This document shows, piece by piece, positions 1 to 11,503 of a stretch of DNA of 64,000 bases (position 1 is its first letter; each line of letters starts with the position of its first letter). Source of the stretch: Alliaria petiolata (taxonomy: Eukaryota; Streptophyta; Magnoliopsida; Brassicales; Brassicaceae); contig JAHZTW010000002.1 of NCBI GenBank assembly GCA_020283515.1, positions 23,458,123 through 23,522,122 on the forward strand, given 5' to 3'. The notes beneath the pieces are model-generated. The model was not told the DNA's origin. It saw only the letters and a program-made list of their open reading frames with translations, and searched no databases. The translations under genes were made by a program, and so were the position numbers.

Positions 1-418
1 GTAACTCGTTAACAAATGAAACCTCATTTTCTTCACTATTTCCTCATGATAAGGCTTCAAGGACTTTGATCCTTCCCTGGTACTTTTCCTCACAAGTTTT
101 CAATATTTATTTTTGCTGCACATAGACAAAACGAAATTAGAATACAAACATTGCAATCAAACAGATTCTTCAAGTAAACAAACCCATGCATTTCTTAGAT
201 GCTCAACTTGAGTTGATCAGCAGGCATGCAAGTCAAGCTATTTACAAACCAGTAAAAGAGGCCTGAAAGCATCGTGTGAAAGGAATACAAGTGAGTGAAT
301 GCGTAGGAGTATTCTACATCAAACAAAAGCGTTAAGACTGTAGAAAAGATCACTAAAATGGTGTCAACGTTGGCAAATATTGAAATCACTGAAATTAGGG
401 GGAAAAAAAGTAGGCGTA

Positions 419-620
419 CATGTAAAGAGACATGCCATGAGGAGAAGATTCAAATAGGCTTAATCTGTGAAAAAAGCTGATCGGAAAACTCTGAAACAGT
501 TCGCTGACATTTAGGATTCAGAATAAACCAGCTCCACTTTAGAATTTGCTTCTTCTTGTACTTACTCAGAATCCGTTGATTCTCAAACACCAGACGCATC
601 CTCACCTTCTCTCCCGCCAT
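419..620 (-). pseudogene. Coilin N-terminal exon fragment, copy 1 (frameshifted)
   Basis: Reading leftward from the ATG at 620, the conceptual product begins MAGEKVRMRLVFE and continues with RILSKYKKKQ, NPKCQRTVSEFSD. This closely matches the self-association N-terminus of plant coilin, the Cajal-body scaffold protein. The frame stops at 450 after 56 residues. One base less in the T6 run (minus strand) near 470 would bring the next block into register; that block reads SLFESSPHGMSLYM in the other frame, which also matches coilin. Homology ends near 419, possibly at a former exon end. The gene is therefore a frameshifted 5' fragment. The rest of coilin is not seen in the 418 bases to the left. 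A neofunctionalised 56-residue peptide cannot be excluded, but conservation past the stop argues for decay. Confidence 0.75.
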
Positions 621-1046
621 CGTAGAAGAACTTCACAGAGAAAAAGGATGATTTGTTAAACCATGTCTCGGTTCCAAGATGGAGAAGNCTTTTCCTCACA
701 AGTTTTCAATATTTATTTTTGCTGCACATAGACAAAACGAAATTAGAATACAAACATTGCTATCAAACAGTTTCTTCAAGTAAACAAACCCATGCAGTTC
801 TTAGAAGCTCAACTTGAGTTGATCAGCAGGCATGCAACATGCTGATAAACACAGAATTTGTCAAGCTATTTCCAAACCAGTAAAAGAGGCCCGAAAGCAT
901 CGTGTGAAAGGAATACAAGTGAGTGAATGCGTAGGAGTATTCTACATCAAACAGAAGCGTTAAGACTGTAGAAAACATCACTAAAATGGTGTCAACGTTA
1001 GCAAATATTGAAATCACTGAAATTAGGAAAAAAAGAAGTAGGCGTA

Positions 1047-1199
1047 CATGTAAAGAGACATTCCATGAGGAGAAGCTTCAAATAGGCTTAATCTGTGAAA
1101 AAAGCTGGTCGGAAAACTCTGAAACAGTTCACTGACATTTAGGATTCAGAATAAACCAGCTCCAAACACCAGACGCATCCTCACCTTCTCTCCCGCCAT
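1047..1199 (-). pseudogene. Coilin N-terminal exon fragment, copy 2 (internal deletion)
   Basis: This is the second copy of the coilin-like exon, starting at the ATG at 1199. It shares the frameshift of copy 1, so that mutation predates the duplication. It also lacks about 49 bp that encode the ENQRILSKYKKK block, which brings an early stop after about 17 codons. It retains the C-terminal part of the exon (SLFESSPHGMSLYM in the alternate frame, with a change near the HG codons). Clearly non-functional as a coilin. Confidence 0.75.
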
Positions 1200-1320
1200 C
1201 GTAGAAGAACTTCACAGAGAAAAAGGATGATTTGTTAAACCATGTCTCGGTTCCAAGACGGAGAAGAATGAGAAAGGATCACCCTTTTTCTCTGTGAAGT
1301 TCTTCTACGATGGCGGGAGA
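1187..1320. repeat. Inverted repeat made from coilin 5' leader
   Basis: Bases 1187-1226 (start codon and leader of copy 2) recur in inverted orientation at 1283-1320, with a spacer of about 56 bp. After the inverted arm the leader continues again in the original orientation (1321-1378). The result is a hairpin-forming leader and a plus-strand ATGGCGGGAGAG at 1310 that faces away from the real reading direction. Confidence 0.8.
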
Positions 1321-4300
1321 GAAAAAGGATGATTTGTTAAACCATGTCTCGGTTCCAAGAAGGAGAAGAATGAGAAAGGGAGCCAGATTAGTCTCTGAAT
1401 TTGGAAGAGAAAGAGGGAGAGGAAACGGTGCGAATCGTCTCGGGCCTCTGGCATTCTTTTATATCGTAATCGTTGATAGGAGATGAGTCTCCGTAAAACG
1501 TTAGAACAATTGATTTGATGAAACGTTTCGGTTGTTGCCTACTGCCACTCCTCATTTTAGTCTAATAAACAGTTTTGCTAAATATGAATCTAAAAATAGA
1601 TAATGAAAGTCTTCATAATTTTTTGTGTCTTTTTTATAGAGATGAACATACATAAATATTAAAAGATGCAATTTTTCATAAAATAAACTGTTATAAACGA
1701 AAATGAACCTAACGAATAATGAATTGACACACACTCTAATAAGATTTGCTATTATTAATATATATTACCTTTATAAAGCTTTGATTTTTTTTTTCTTTAA
1801 AACTTTGGAGATTATAGTTAATTGAATCTTACGGAGAACAAGTTTGCCGAATCTCTAAAATGTAGAAAAATCAAAGATCATTTGCATCAGTCTTTTCAAA
1901 AGCAATATGAATTTCATAATTTTCATGGATTTGTAACTTTGCAATGAATTAATAATATGACAAAATAAATTACACAATTATTTTGGTGCAACCCAATGTA
2001 ATTTTCTTTCATTGCCTATGTCACTCCTCATTTTAGTATAATAAACAGTTTTGCTAATATGCATCTAAAAAAAAAATGAAGATCTTCAGGATTTTTTGTG
2101 TCTTTTTATAGAGTTGAAAAGACATAAATATTAAAATATACAACTTTTCATTTAGAAAGCAGTTAAAACGAAAATGTATATAATCTAAAATATGAAAGCA
2201 GAAGGGAACTCCCATGGGTCTGGGTGTGTCACGTCATCATTCTTTATTTGACACATGCCCTTTATCATTTAATTTTCAAAAAGTTATTTATTTGTATTAA
2301 ATCTGAACCAAACAAAATATTTTTATCTTCTTGTTTGCACTCATGAGGATTCGAACCCATAATCCTCTTAATAAAAGACAACCGTTTTTTCCATTATACC
2401 ATGGATACTCTATGACAATCCTCTCTAAGAACTTCTGATATTGTCTTTATGTTTTACACATTAAATTGGAAGCACTTTTTTTAAGTAGTATGTATATCAA
2501 TTACATACTTCGCATGATGCCTCAAACGCATAAATAAAGAAATCCTCAAAATGATAGATTGAAAAAAGTAATTAATTATTTTTTTAACCATCAAGTAACA
2601 TAAATAAATATTATCATATGCACAATTAACTATACATAAAAATCATTAAATTTGAATTCAACTATTTAAAAATTATTATATGTTGATGAAATTCAAATTT
2701 ATTTTAAAAATATAATAAATATATAAATTTTATATAATACATAATTTTAAATATATCATTATATTTTCTTTTTTAAGTGACTTAATCCTTATTTTCAAAT
2801 AAATTTTGATAATTAAATTTTAATACAAGTGAAAAATTTTTATAATACTGAATAAATTAAAAAGATAACTCCAACCTATAAAATCTTAAGACACAACAGA
2901 ATATTCAATAAAAAAACGAAAAAAGATAATTAACTATATAAAAAATATAGAGAAGAAGAAAAAAAAATAAAGAAAAAGAAAAATGGATACAAAAATATAC
3001 AAAATTAAAAAACATGGAAAAAGACATGGAAAAGGACATGGATTCAATGTAAAATATGTAAAAGAAATTCTCGAAATGTTTAATTTAAAAAAAATAAAAA
3101 TTAAAAATTATTATAATATTAAGACTTAGACAAATGAAAAGAGTATGAAAATTGAAGAATAAATAAAGATTCGTAAAATAATATATGAAAGAGATTGCAC
3201 AGATCATCAAGAAAAAAAGTAGAAAACTAAAATTCTTAAAAAAAAAGATAAAATCAATAGTCAAAATATAGATCTAAAAATATATTATTTAAAACTCAAA
3301 TTAAAAAAAAAAATTAATAATAGCAATCTGAATAATTGCCAAATATAGTTGTGTCTTTTCATTATAACTTGTTTCATAACCGTTACTAGTATTTGTGTCA
3401 TTTCATTATTCATTAGGTACTTTTTCTTTTATAATTGTTGATTTTATAAAAATTTGCATTTTAAAATTGAATAATCGTCAATTGTGGTTGCGTCTTTTCA
3501 TCATAATTTTTTATAATCGTTATTAAAGTCCGTGTCTTTTCATTATTTATTAGATATATTTTCTTTTATAACCGTTTATTTTATGAAAAGTTGTATCTTT
3601 TAATATTTGTGTCTTTTCAACTCTATAAAAAGATACAAAAATTCTAACAATCTTCTCTATTATTTTTCTATGCATGTTTAGCAAAAAACAATTATTAAAC
3701 TAAAATGAACGAAGTTTGTTATTACTTCGTTGTGTCTTCATCACAAACTTAATCCCAAAAGTTTGCATCTAAAGAAGTTTTTTTCCATTTGAAGGTTTGA
3801 ACAAATAAATTATATTTAACGTCAATCCAAACAAAATATGTATTAATTTGTTGAGCACTATACTTTTCCGATCATTTAATATTATATATTGGTATGACAT
3901 CTTCTAAGTGGATACCCAAAGCTCAGAATTCCCGTAGCGAGTTTTCTAGATAAACAAAAAAAATTTGTAGAACAAAATGTATGATTTCAATAATTTCATA
4001 ATATCTCTTTGTCTTTTTAATTTATATCAATTCTTTTGATATGATGTCTTTGTTATAAGGAAACAATATGTGCTTATTTGTCTTGATTTACTCAGATCTT
4101 CCAAAAATATATCTTCTTTCTTTTTACATAGACTATAATTACCATTGTATTTGGTTTGTTCATACATATCATGTTATTTAATTATTATTTCTCCTTGAGG
4201 AAAACTTCTATATATTTATAATTAGTTGTGTTATCTTCTTATTTTAATATTTTTGTTGGTTGTTTATGAATTTTAGGTAACTAATGTTTGAATTTTTTTC

Positions 4301-5720
4301 CAATTGCAGAGAAATATATTTTTGTAAAGTAGCAAATCCACATATATTTTATATTCGTATTTTAACATTTTTAACATTTTAACTAATACATTTTTAAAAT
4401 TTTAACTAATATCAAAGTTTTTAACATTTTAACTAATATATTTGTTATGTATTTTTTAATAGTGGAAAAAACATTTTGGAAAATGGAATCTTTTTATCAT
4501 TGTATTTTTTTTACTTCTAGTCATAATAGTCCTAGAAAATATATAATAAAATCTCGTTACATTATCATCATTTTTATTCTATAAATTTTTCTTATAACCG
4601 CAATTTATAATCCTATAGTATTTTTTAGAAAGTGGCAAATTTTCATAATAATTTTTTATTTGTAACTTTTCACTTATAACTGTATAATACTATAATTCTA
4701 TAAAATGTTTTGAAAGGTTACCTCTTTATTATCATTTTTTGCTTTATACCTTTTTACTAATACCCATTTTTAATAATCTTGCAAATAGTTTGGAAGATTG
4801 CGTATTTACATCATATTTTTGTATTGTATATTTTCATATATAACTTTTTCAACAGTACAAAAATGCTTTAGAGGGTTATGTATCTTATAACTTTTCGTTT
4901 TTCTTATTTTTTCTCTTAGTTAACAACCTTAGAAAATATTTTAGAAAGTTGCATATTTTTATCATAATTAGTTTGTACCTTTCCATTTATAACTTATTGT
5001 TAATAATCAATTTTGTTTTGGAAAAAATGTATTTTTTTACTTTTTTGTTCTTTTAATAATTATATATATATATATATTTTTGAATGTTTACATATTTTAT
5101 CATCACTTGTTATTCTCTGCATTTTCATTTATAACGATTTCAAATAATTTTATGTTTAAATTTTAATATACGATAATTAAAACTTTCTTGTGTGTTGCGT
5201 GAGTTCAGTATGTACCATATGTTTGCTGCTTTTTGTTTTTAGATTTAGATTTGCGAGAGTCGTTAAAACATGCCGAAGAAGGAGATCCTATATTGGTTTA
5301 TGAAATCGAGTCTTTGTTTCTTTTTGAGTTTTTTTTTTAAATTTGTTTACTAGTTGACGTTTGTAAAATCATTATGTAATTAAAATTGTGTGTTTCGTGT
5401 TATATATGTCATACTTGGTTATATTGCAGAGATTTTTAAGATGGGTACATTGTATTGCAATTTTTTTTTATGGTGAAAACAAAACTTGCAAGAAATTGAT
5501 AGTTTAAAGATTTATTTTGCAAAATCTCCTTCTATTTACAATATTGACTAATTAATTTATAAAATTGAGACCTTGTAAGTTATAAGAAACCATTTTAAGT
5601 TGTAAAAGCGCTAGCATAATCATGTTTTTATATCATTACCAAGAAATTGAAAAAGCAAAACTATTAAGAAAGTTCATCTTCTAAAATCTCAGATACAATT
5701 CGCCAAATATTAAGAGTGTG
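1321..5720. repeat. AT-rich intergenic DNA with dispersed non-autonomous repeats
   Basis: No convincing gene was found. Related blocks recur with phrases such as 'cactcctcattttag' and 'aaaagacataaatattaaaaga' near 1540-1740, 2015-2190 and, inverted, 3480-3720. The same family recurs at 6600-7420 and 12955-14345. These look like decayed non-autonomous DNA elements of Helitron/ATREP type; the termini were not resolved. The stretch 2480-3330 and 3780-5700 is simple A/T-rich sequence in which I see nothing else. Confidence 0.55.
2338..2411 (-). repeat. tRNA-like Pol III promoter remnant (SINE head)
   Basis: On the minus strand an A-box-like TGGTATAATGG (2401-2391) is followed about 33 nt later by a B-box-like GGTTCGAATCC (2358-2348). 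The spacing suits a tRNA or tRNA-derived SINE. The bases between do not fold into a clean cloverleaf by eye, so a decayed SINE head is more likely than a functional tRNA. No poly(A) or target duplication was identified. Confidence 0.4.
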
Positions 5721-5721
5721 A

Positions 5722-5954
5722 TCAATTATCATTGGTGCAACAGCATTCACCATTATGACAGTGTCCATCATGGAAATGTCTATTCGAGCAGTCCGCGATG
5801 CATGCTTGTTCATCCCATATTCCTCGACATGGATGAAGACACAATATAGATATTTTTTCTTTTTCGATCACTGCACATATACAATTCAATACTGATATTA
5901 GAATATATTATTTACATGTTCGAATAACATCTTTTCTTCTACTCAAAGTTATAT

Positions 5955-5999
<45 letters not shown>

Positions 6000-6178
6000 C
6001 AATTTGTTATTACTAATTTTATATTTGAAAATTTAAATGATTAAAATAGCTAAAACATAACAAACAAGAAAACATATTTTTCAGAAATAACATACCCGAC
6101 GCACTAGAAACATTGTAATCAGACAACAAAATTGCAAATAGAAGAAAAAAAATGACAGAGGTTTTTTGTGATATCCAT
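5722..6178 (-). pseudogene. Defensin-like (DEFL/LCR) cysteine-rich peptide gene, frameshifted
   Basis: Two exons typical of plant defensin-like genes lie on the minus strand. Exon 1 (6178-6096) starts ATG and encodes a hydrophobic signal peptide, ending at a GT donor. Exon 2 (5870-5722) follows an AG acceptor and encodes a mature domain of about 45 residues with eight cysteines, including the pairs CLHPC and ACIADC, then GHC and a CCC cluster, ending in TGA. The expected role is a secreted antimicrobial or signalling peptide. An A6 run at about 6161-6166 shifts the frame within the signal peptide; the hydrophobic core LLFAILLSDYNVSSAS continues in the other frame. Because the mature domain has no lesion, the inactivation must be recent or the run length could be a sequencing error. 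Confidence 0.6.
5951..5996. repeat. (AT)n microsatellite in DEFL intron
   Basis: A run of alternating A/T lies in the intron between the two defensin-like exons. Such runs slip readily and often vary between accessions. Confidence 0.85.
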
Positions 6179-6489
6179 TATGTATAGTTTTAGATTTTTT
6201 TGAAGAAATTATGTTTTATAATTTTCTAGTTCTTCATGAAGAATTGTATTTATAGAATTTGTTTTTCAAGGAAAATCTCAATTTCTTAGTGTATTTATAG
6301 AATTGTATTTATAGATTTGTATTATTTTATAGTAATAAAAACTTCCATATTTTACTAATATTGTTTTATTTTTGGCTAAGAAAAATATTAACAGATATTA
6401 GTAGATTCGCATATATGGAAATACAAAAAAAATACATATTATTATTTGGATTTTACTTCATTCTACATAAGAAAAATTCTTATATAAGG

Positions 6490-6540
6490 GGCCAAACACA
6501 ATGTCTCATTCCGCTTGGCCCAGGGTCGGCCCTGCTTTTT
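6490..6540. other. Possible hAT-like terminal motif
   Basis: The GC-rich stretch ending in GGGTCGGCCCTG stands out in very AT-rich surroundings. Its complement, CAGGGCCGACCC, resembles hAT-superfamily termini. A partner terminus and an 8-bp target duplication were not found, so this is only a hint. Confidence 0.25.
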
Positions 6541-6589
6541 GTGTTTCAAATTTTGAGTAGTTTTTGTTGTTGAGTTTATAAAAATAAAG

Positions 6590-7417
6590 TAAAATCAAAC
6601 CAACCATTTCAAAAGACATAAATTTTAATAACGGTTAAGAAAAAAAGTTATAACGAAAAGACGCAACCACTAATGTCATTTATTCAGTTTGCTGAACCAT
6701 AATAAGCATTTACGAAATTTGTTAATTATTAATATATATTACCTTCATATATTTTTGATTTTTTTTTTTTGTTTTTTTTAGAACTTTGAAGAGTGCAGTT
6801 AATTGAATCTTACCTGGAATATGTTTTACATGAATATCAAATATCGTTTGCATGATTAGTCTATGCAATATCCAATATGAATTTCATAATTTTAATGGAT
6901 TCCAAAATTAAAAATATGAAAAAAAAATTACGCAATTGATTTGGTGCAACATAAAATAATATTTTTTTCATTACTTCATGCCACTCCTCATTTTAGGTTG
7001 ATAAACTTTTTTTTCTACACATGCATCTCAAAAAAAAAAAAAAGATCCTCAGAATTTTTGTGTTTTTTATGGAGTTAAAAGGACATGAATATTAAAAGAT
7101 GCAACTTTTCATAAAATATGCGGTTATAAACCAAAAGACACCTAATGTATAATGAAAAGCCACATATTTAAATAATAGTTATGATGAAAAAATGTAACCA
7201 TAATAAGTATTTATTGGATTAAAGTTTGGCTTCATAGAAACAGTAATGAAAAGATGCAACTTATCAAGTGTAATTGGCATTTATTCAGATTGTTATTATT
7301 AATAGATATATGAAAATTCAAACCATATTTAGTGATATTGGTTTTGTAATTTTTAAATCAATGTTCAAGATATTAGTTTTATGATTTATAATTATTAATT
7401 TATTATTGCAAAAGTGT
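6590..7417. repeat. Copy of dispersed AT-rich element family
   Basis: This block matches, in direct orientation, 15121-15355 (right part) and, inverted, 12960-13700. Shared landmarks are 'ttggcttcatagaaac' and 'tgcaacttatcaagtgtaat'. It has no coding potential. It ends where the 277-bp array begins. Confidence 0.65.
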
Positions 7418-8735
7418 AACTGACTGGATTCCATATTCGGATTGTGAATTACAACTATGCAACACAATCAAGCTTCATTAATCAATCCGGCCATCTAAAA
7501 ATCTTCCTTTCATGAGGGTTGGGTCATACATTCATACACATCTAGGATAATCTAAAAATATTATTCCAAGAGGTTTGAGTCGTTGTTAGGTGGAAAGAAA
7601 AGAATATTTTATTTGACAAATTAATTAGAAACTGACTGTTTTGCATTATGAAGTGAAAACAAACGGAACATTGCCTATCTTACGACCAGTCCGAAACTGA
7701 ATGGATTCAATGTTCGGATTATGAATCACAACTATGCAACACAATCAAACTTCATTAATCAATCTGACCATCTAAAATCTTCCTTTCATGAGGGTTGGGT
7801 CATACATTCATACACATCTAGGATAATCTAAAAATACTATTCTAAGAGGTTTGGGTCTTTGTTAGGTGGGAAAGAAAAGAATATTTTATTTGGCAAATTA
7901 ATTAGAAACTGACTGTTTTGCATTATGAAGTGAAAACAAACGGAACATTGCCTCTCTTACGACCAGTCCGAAACTGACTGGATTCCATGTTCGGATTATG
8001 AATCACAACTATGCAACACAATAAAGCTTCATTAATCAATCCGACCATCTAAAATCTTCCTTTCATGAGGGTTGGGTCATACATTCATACACATCTAGGA
8101 TAATCTAAAAATACTATTCTAAGAGGTTTGGGTCGTTGTTAGGTGGAAAAAAAAAGAAGATTTTATTTGGCAAATCAATTAGAAACGGACTGTTTTACAT
8201 TATGAAGTGAAAACAAACAGAATATGGCCCCTCTCACGACCAGTTCGAAACTGACTGGATTCCATGTTCAGATTGTGAATCACAACTATGCAACACAATC
8301 AAACTTCATTAATCAATCCGGCCATCTAAAATCTTTCTCTAATGAGGGTTGGGTCAAACATTCATAAACATTTAGGATAATCTAAAAATACTATTCTAAG
8401 AGGTTTGGGTCTTTGTTAGGTGGAAAGAAAAGACGATTTTATTTGGCAAATTAATTAGAAACTGACTGTTTTACATTATGAAGTGAAAACAAACGGAACA
8501 TGGCCTCTCTCACGACCAGTTCAAAACTGGCTGGATTCCATGTTCGGATTGTGTGTCACAACTATGCAACACAATCAAGCTTCATTAATCAATCCGGCCA
8601 CCTAAAATCTTCCTTTCATTAGGGTTGTTCGGTCATACATTTATACACTCATATATACTTACGATAATTTAAAAATTTATTGTAAGAGGTTTGGGTTGTT
8701 GTTAGATGGGAAGAAAAGATATTTGTAATTAACTA
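7418..8735. repeat. 277-bp tandem repeat array, about 4.8 copies
   Basis: Equivalent points ('aactgactggattccat' or close variants) fall at 7418, 7695, 7972, 8249 and 8525, giving a period of 276-277 bp. Copies are roughly 90% alike by eye. The first unit starts abruptly after the flanking repeat and the last degrades near 8735. There is no ORF. The array could be a local satellite seed or the internal repeat of a Helitron-type element. Confidence 0.85.
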
Positions 8736-9299
8736 TGCTTTAGAAGTTAGAGTCAAACTAACCTTAATCAGAATTCTGGCAAATGGGGCTAGCGTTGACC
8801 ACGCCAAATTATGGTAATTCTATTCACCTACAAATGAATTCGGTATAGCAAATGTTTGATCAGACGCATTATGACCAAGTCAATTTTGTTGTTGTTAGTT
8901 ACTTAAAGGCTAAAACATATCAACGTGAAGAAATCTCTCACCATGGCCAAATTGATGAAGACGAGACCTCTTTCCTTGCAAACGTTGGCTAGAGTTAGGG
9001 TTCTGAGGACGGATGGTCTCTTCATGCTGGTTCTCGCCATTGTTTCAAGAAAAAAGATTCCTGCAACATTAAGAAAAAGCTCTTTATAGATCAAAAATAA
9101 CATTGATTCAGCTACTAGTATGTTCCAAGGTGATGATAAAAAAAATCTATACTAGCAATTCTTAACTACGAAACAGAATCTTCATTTACTACCTAAAGCT
9201 TTAAGTATTTCAACCAACCCAAACCCAAAGTGTGAATTCGACAGCAACTCAAGAATCCACTTTGACAAAGATGTAACCATTACAGAAACTAAACCAAGG
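8736..9299. other. No recognisable gene
   Basis: Mixed-composition sequence between the 277-bp array and the kinesin pseudogene. A short minus-strand reading frame at 8903-9103 has no family match I recognise. It may be degenerate downstream kinesin sequence. Confidence 0.5.
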
Positions 9300-10155
9300 A
9301 AGGCTCGCTAGTTGGATGTATGCCTCAGTTTTCTCAAGTTTCTCACTCAACCCCACAGATAAAAAGCTGGTGAGAATTGTATAGCTCCTGAAGATCAATT
9401 ACTTGCTGCAGGGCCAACACAACTGTAATAGAAATGTCATGTGACAGATCTTTCATGACAGCAGATTTCATCATTTTCTGGTTGATCTAGAATAAAGAGG
9501 AAGTTGTTAGAGCCGTTGTTTTTTGCGCAGGAGAATTATATTGCAGAAGAATGTCATTACAACTCACCTCTGGTTTTTTCTTGATGTTCTTGGCGCGATG
9601 TGCATAATCCAAAGTGCTTAGAGTCTCTTCTAAACAGTGGATGGAAGGTGAAATCGTAGTGATTACACCCAATGAATCATCCCTCAAGAGCCTCGTCAGG
9701 TTGCTATCTCTGAGAAATTCAAAAGCAATAACTGAGTACCCTCTGATGTCAAAACCAAAATTGAAGATATCAGTTGCTTACAACTGATCACTTGCTCAAC
9801 AAGCGCATTAATGACACGGCCCAAGAGTAAGTAAACTCTTGTTGATCTCTCTCGGGCTTCCCTGGCTCGTCCCTGAAACAACCGTAGTCGAATTAATTAG
9901 CTCTAGCTTCCATGACTGCATTGAAGAGTGAAGACTCTGCCTCTTTCATTGTTCAAGAACTGACATCAGAGACGATGATAGTAAGGTAAGTATACCTCAT
10001 GTGCACCAGAACGTGAGATATTCTTGGAACCAGCAAGGTCAATCAGATTTAGTTTCCCACATTTGATCATCTCTTCTCCCTTTCGAGTAATTTCCTTGAT
10101 GCATGTGAATGGCAATAGAAAATATCGAATCAGAGCAACTATAAGAACCAAGCAC
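9300..10155 (-). pseudogene. Kinesin-5 (KIN-5/BimC-type) motor-domain fragment
   Basis: Minus-strand exons encode the end of a kinesin-5 motor. Exon at about 10155-9996 gives KCGKLNLIDLAGSKNISRSGA, which is switch II with the conserved DLAGSE Glu changed to Lys. Exon 9872-about 9770 gives GRAREA and GRVINALVE. Exon about 9713-9568 gives SPSIHCLEETLSTLDYAHRAKNI. Then come QKMMKSAVMKDL (about 9500-9440) and VIDLQELYNS (about 9400), the start of the stalk. Splice donors (9995, 9567) and the acceptor at 9873 are still visible. A +2 and a +1 insertion hit the second exon, and the GGKTKTCII segment is missing. The ATPase front half (P-loop) is absent. Kinesin-5 is a tetrameric spindle and microtubule-array motor; this copy cannot encode one. 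Confidence 0.8.
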
Positions 10156-11136
10156 CGGTGAGAAAGATCAAACTAAAACCCAAAAGAGGCCAAAAGACAA
10201 AAAAAATTCACCTGCAACGCAATATGACCTGCACATTCACTTTGTTGCTTTGAATCCATTCTGCTAATATTGTCTACCGTTTAGGTAGCCTCCTCTGCAC
10301 AAACAAGTCGATCACATTTGAGTAGGGATCCAAACAACATTCTCAAAACCAATCAAACACTTCGTAGTGACATTTTCTGATCAACGATCGAGTAACATAA
10401 GCATAATGCTTACAAATCATTATCTAAAACAAGAATATTAAAATATGTTTTGGATTGAGAATCTAAATAAATCAATCAATAAGGGAGGAATAGGTTTCAG
10501 TGTAATGCTGACATTGAAAACTATTTGATTCACCTGCCTGGAATCTCCACCATCGAGAGTTTTTTTGTCTTTTGATGGCTTAAACTTTTTCTTTATCCTG
10601 CAAGGTGAGCGCATAATCAAGAGATAATCTAAGTAAATATGTTCCTGCTTGTAAATAGATAAATTGTTAAAGTTGCACATGATCTTCAACATGATTCTTT
10701 AAATAACAAAACGCAGTGACCTTTTCCTAAACTTAAAGTCGTGCAAGAAGATTCTCTTCTGCATTTGAATCGAGAGATTGCTGCCAATCGAAATCAAGGT
10801 TCTTCCCTAATTAACCAATGTTCTTCGTTACAATGAAACTGGAGATCAAATCAGAACAGCGATTTTCTAATAATTAACCAATTCCTCTTCGTCACAACGG
10901 AATTTTAGATCAAAACAGAATCGTGATTCCTAATTTCGCTTCTCAATTTCTCAGAAGAGAAAATCAGTAAACCCCCAAAAACCTATGTTCTTCGTCAGAA
11001 ACGAAATTCAAATCCACAAAATTGAAATCAATTCAGAAATCTAAAGCAGAGATCCGAAGAACAATACAATCACCCAATTTTTGTTCCGAGACAAAGGATG
11101 ATCTAAGAATCAAACACCAAGAAGAAAGAAACTCAC
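10156..11136. other. Probable intron or leader sequence upstream of kinesin fragment
   Basis: No clear exon. A minus-strand stretch at 10260-10214 reads MDSKQQSECAGHIALQ and ends at a GTGAAT donor, so it may be a short exon, but I do not recognise it. The region 10700-11130 has the repetitive 'ttcttcgtcagaa' character of plant leader or intron DNA. Confidence 0.35.
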
Positions 11137-11233
11137 CCAATTCGTTCGGCGAGTCTCGTCTTCTATGTCTCCGTTGATCAAATCGAACCAAATCCGGCGC
11201 AATAAACTCATAGGTCTCGTCGATCATTGACAT
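11137..11233 (-). CDS. Exon-like translation start of unidentified gene
   Basis: Leftward from the ATG at 11233 runs MSMIDETYEFIAPDLVRFD, which ends at a good GTGAGT donor (11136). Upstream on the same strand is a purine/pyrimidine-rich leader, so this could be a true first coding exon. The DETYEFxAP string weakly recalls the N-terminus of TPX2-type spindle proteins; that is only a resemblance. No following exon was identified, and it is unclear whether this start once served the kinesin fragment to its left. Confidence 0.35.
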
Positions 11234-11240
11234 CACTGAG

Positions 11241-11503
11241 CGATTCCTCCGCTAAATCGCAAATCGAGCCAGAGAGATCAACAGATAGGATTAGGGTTTT
11301 TTATCGGCTCCTTCTTTTGAGAGATAATGAAGAGAAGAAGATGATCACAACGGTCATGATCACAACGATTCCTCCGCTAGAATCGTTTAAATCGCAAATC
11401 GAGTCAGAGAGAGAGAGGGAGATGAACGGAGAGGATTAGGGTTTTTTCTCGGTTCCTTCTTTTGAGAGAGAATGAAGAGAGGAAGATGATCACAACGGTC
11501 ATG
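11241..11503. repeat. Tandem duplication of a putative gene leader (about 120-bp unit)
   Basis: Two copies begin 'cgattcctccgct' (11241 and 11366) and end 'gatcacaacggtcatg'. Each contains 'gattagggttttt' and a purine-rich stretch. They sit immediately upstream (minus strand) of the exon-like start at 11233, so the duplication affects its promoter or 5' leader. Confidence 0.75.

Larger units (their letters stand above)
82..1266. repeat. Tandem direct duplication, about 600-bp unit
   Basis: Positions 82-687 and 688-1266 are two direct copies, offset 606 bp at their left edge. They differ by scattered substitutions, a short replacement near 836-860, and a deletion of about 49 bp in copy 2 near 1163. 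The only ambiguous base in the window (N at 688) lies exactly at the junction, so the copy number may have been difficult to assemble. Each copy carries the coilin-like exon described separately. Confidence 0.85.

Noticed and set aside
195..1017. Two 64-codon minus-strand frames with hydrophobic stretches in the duplicated left end
   Set aside because: They lie in the presumed intron downstream of the coilin-like exon and share no known family; identity between copies only reflects the duplication.
11137..11233. First exon of a PP2A regulatory A subunit (MSMIDE start)
   Set aside because: Only the first six residues and an IA pair agree; the sequence then diverges completely.
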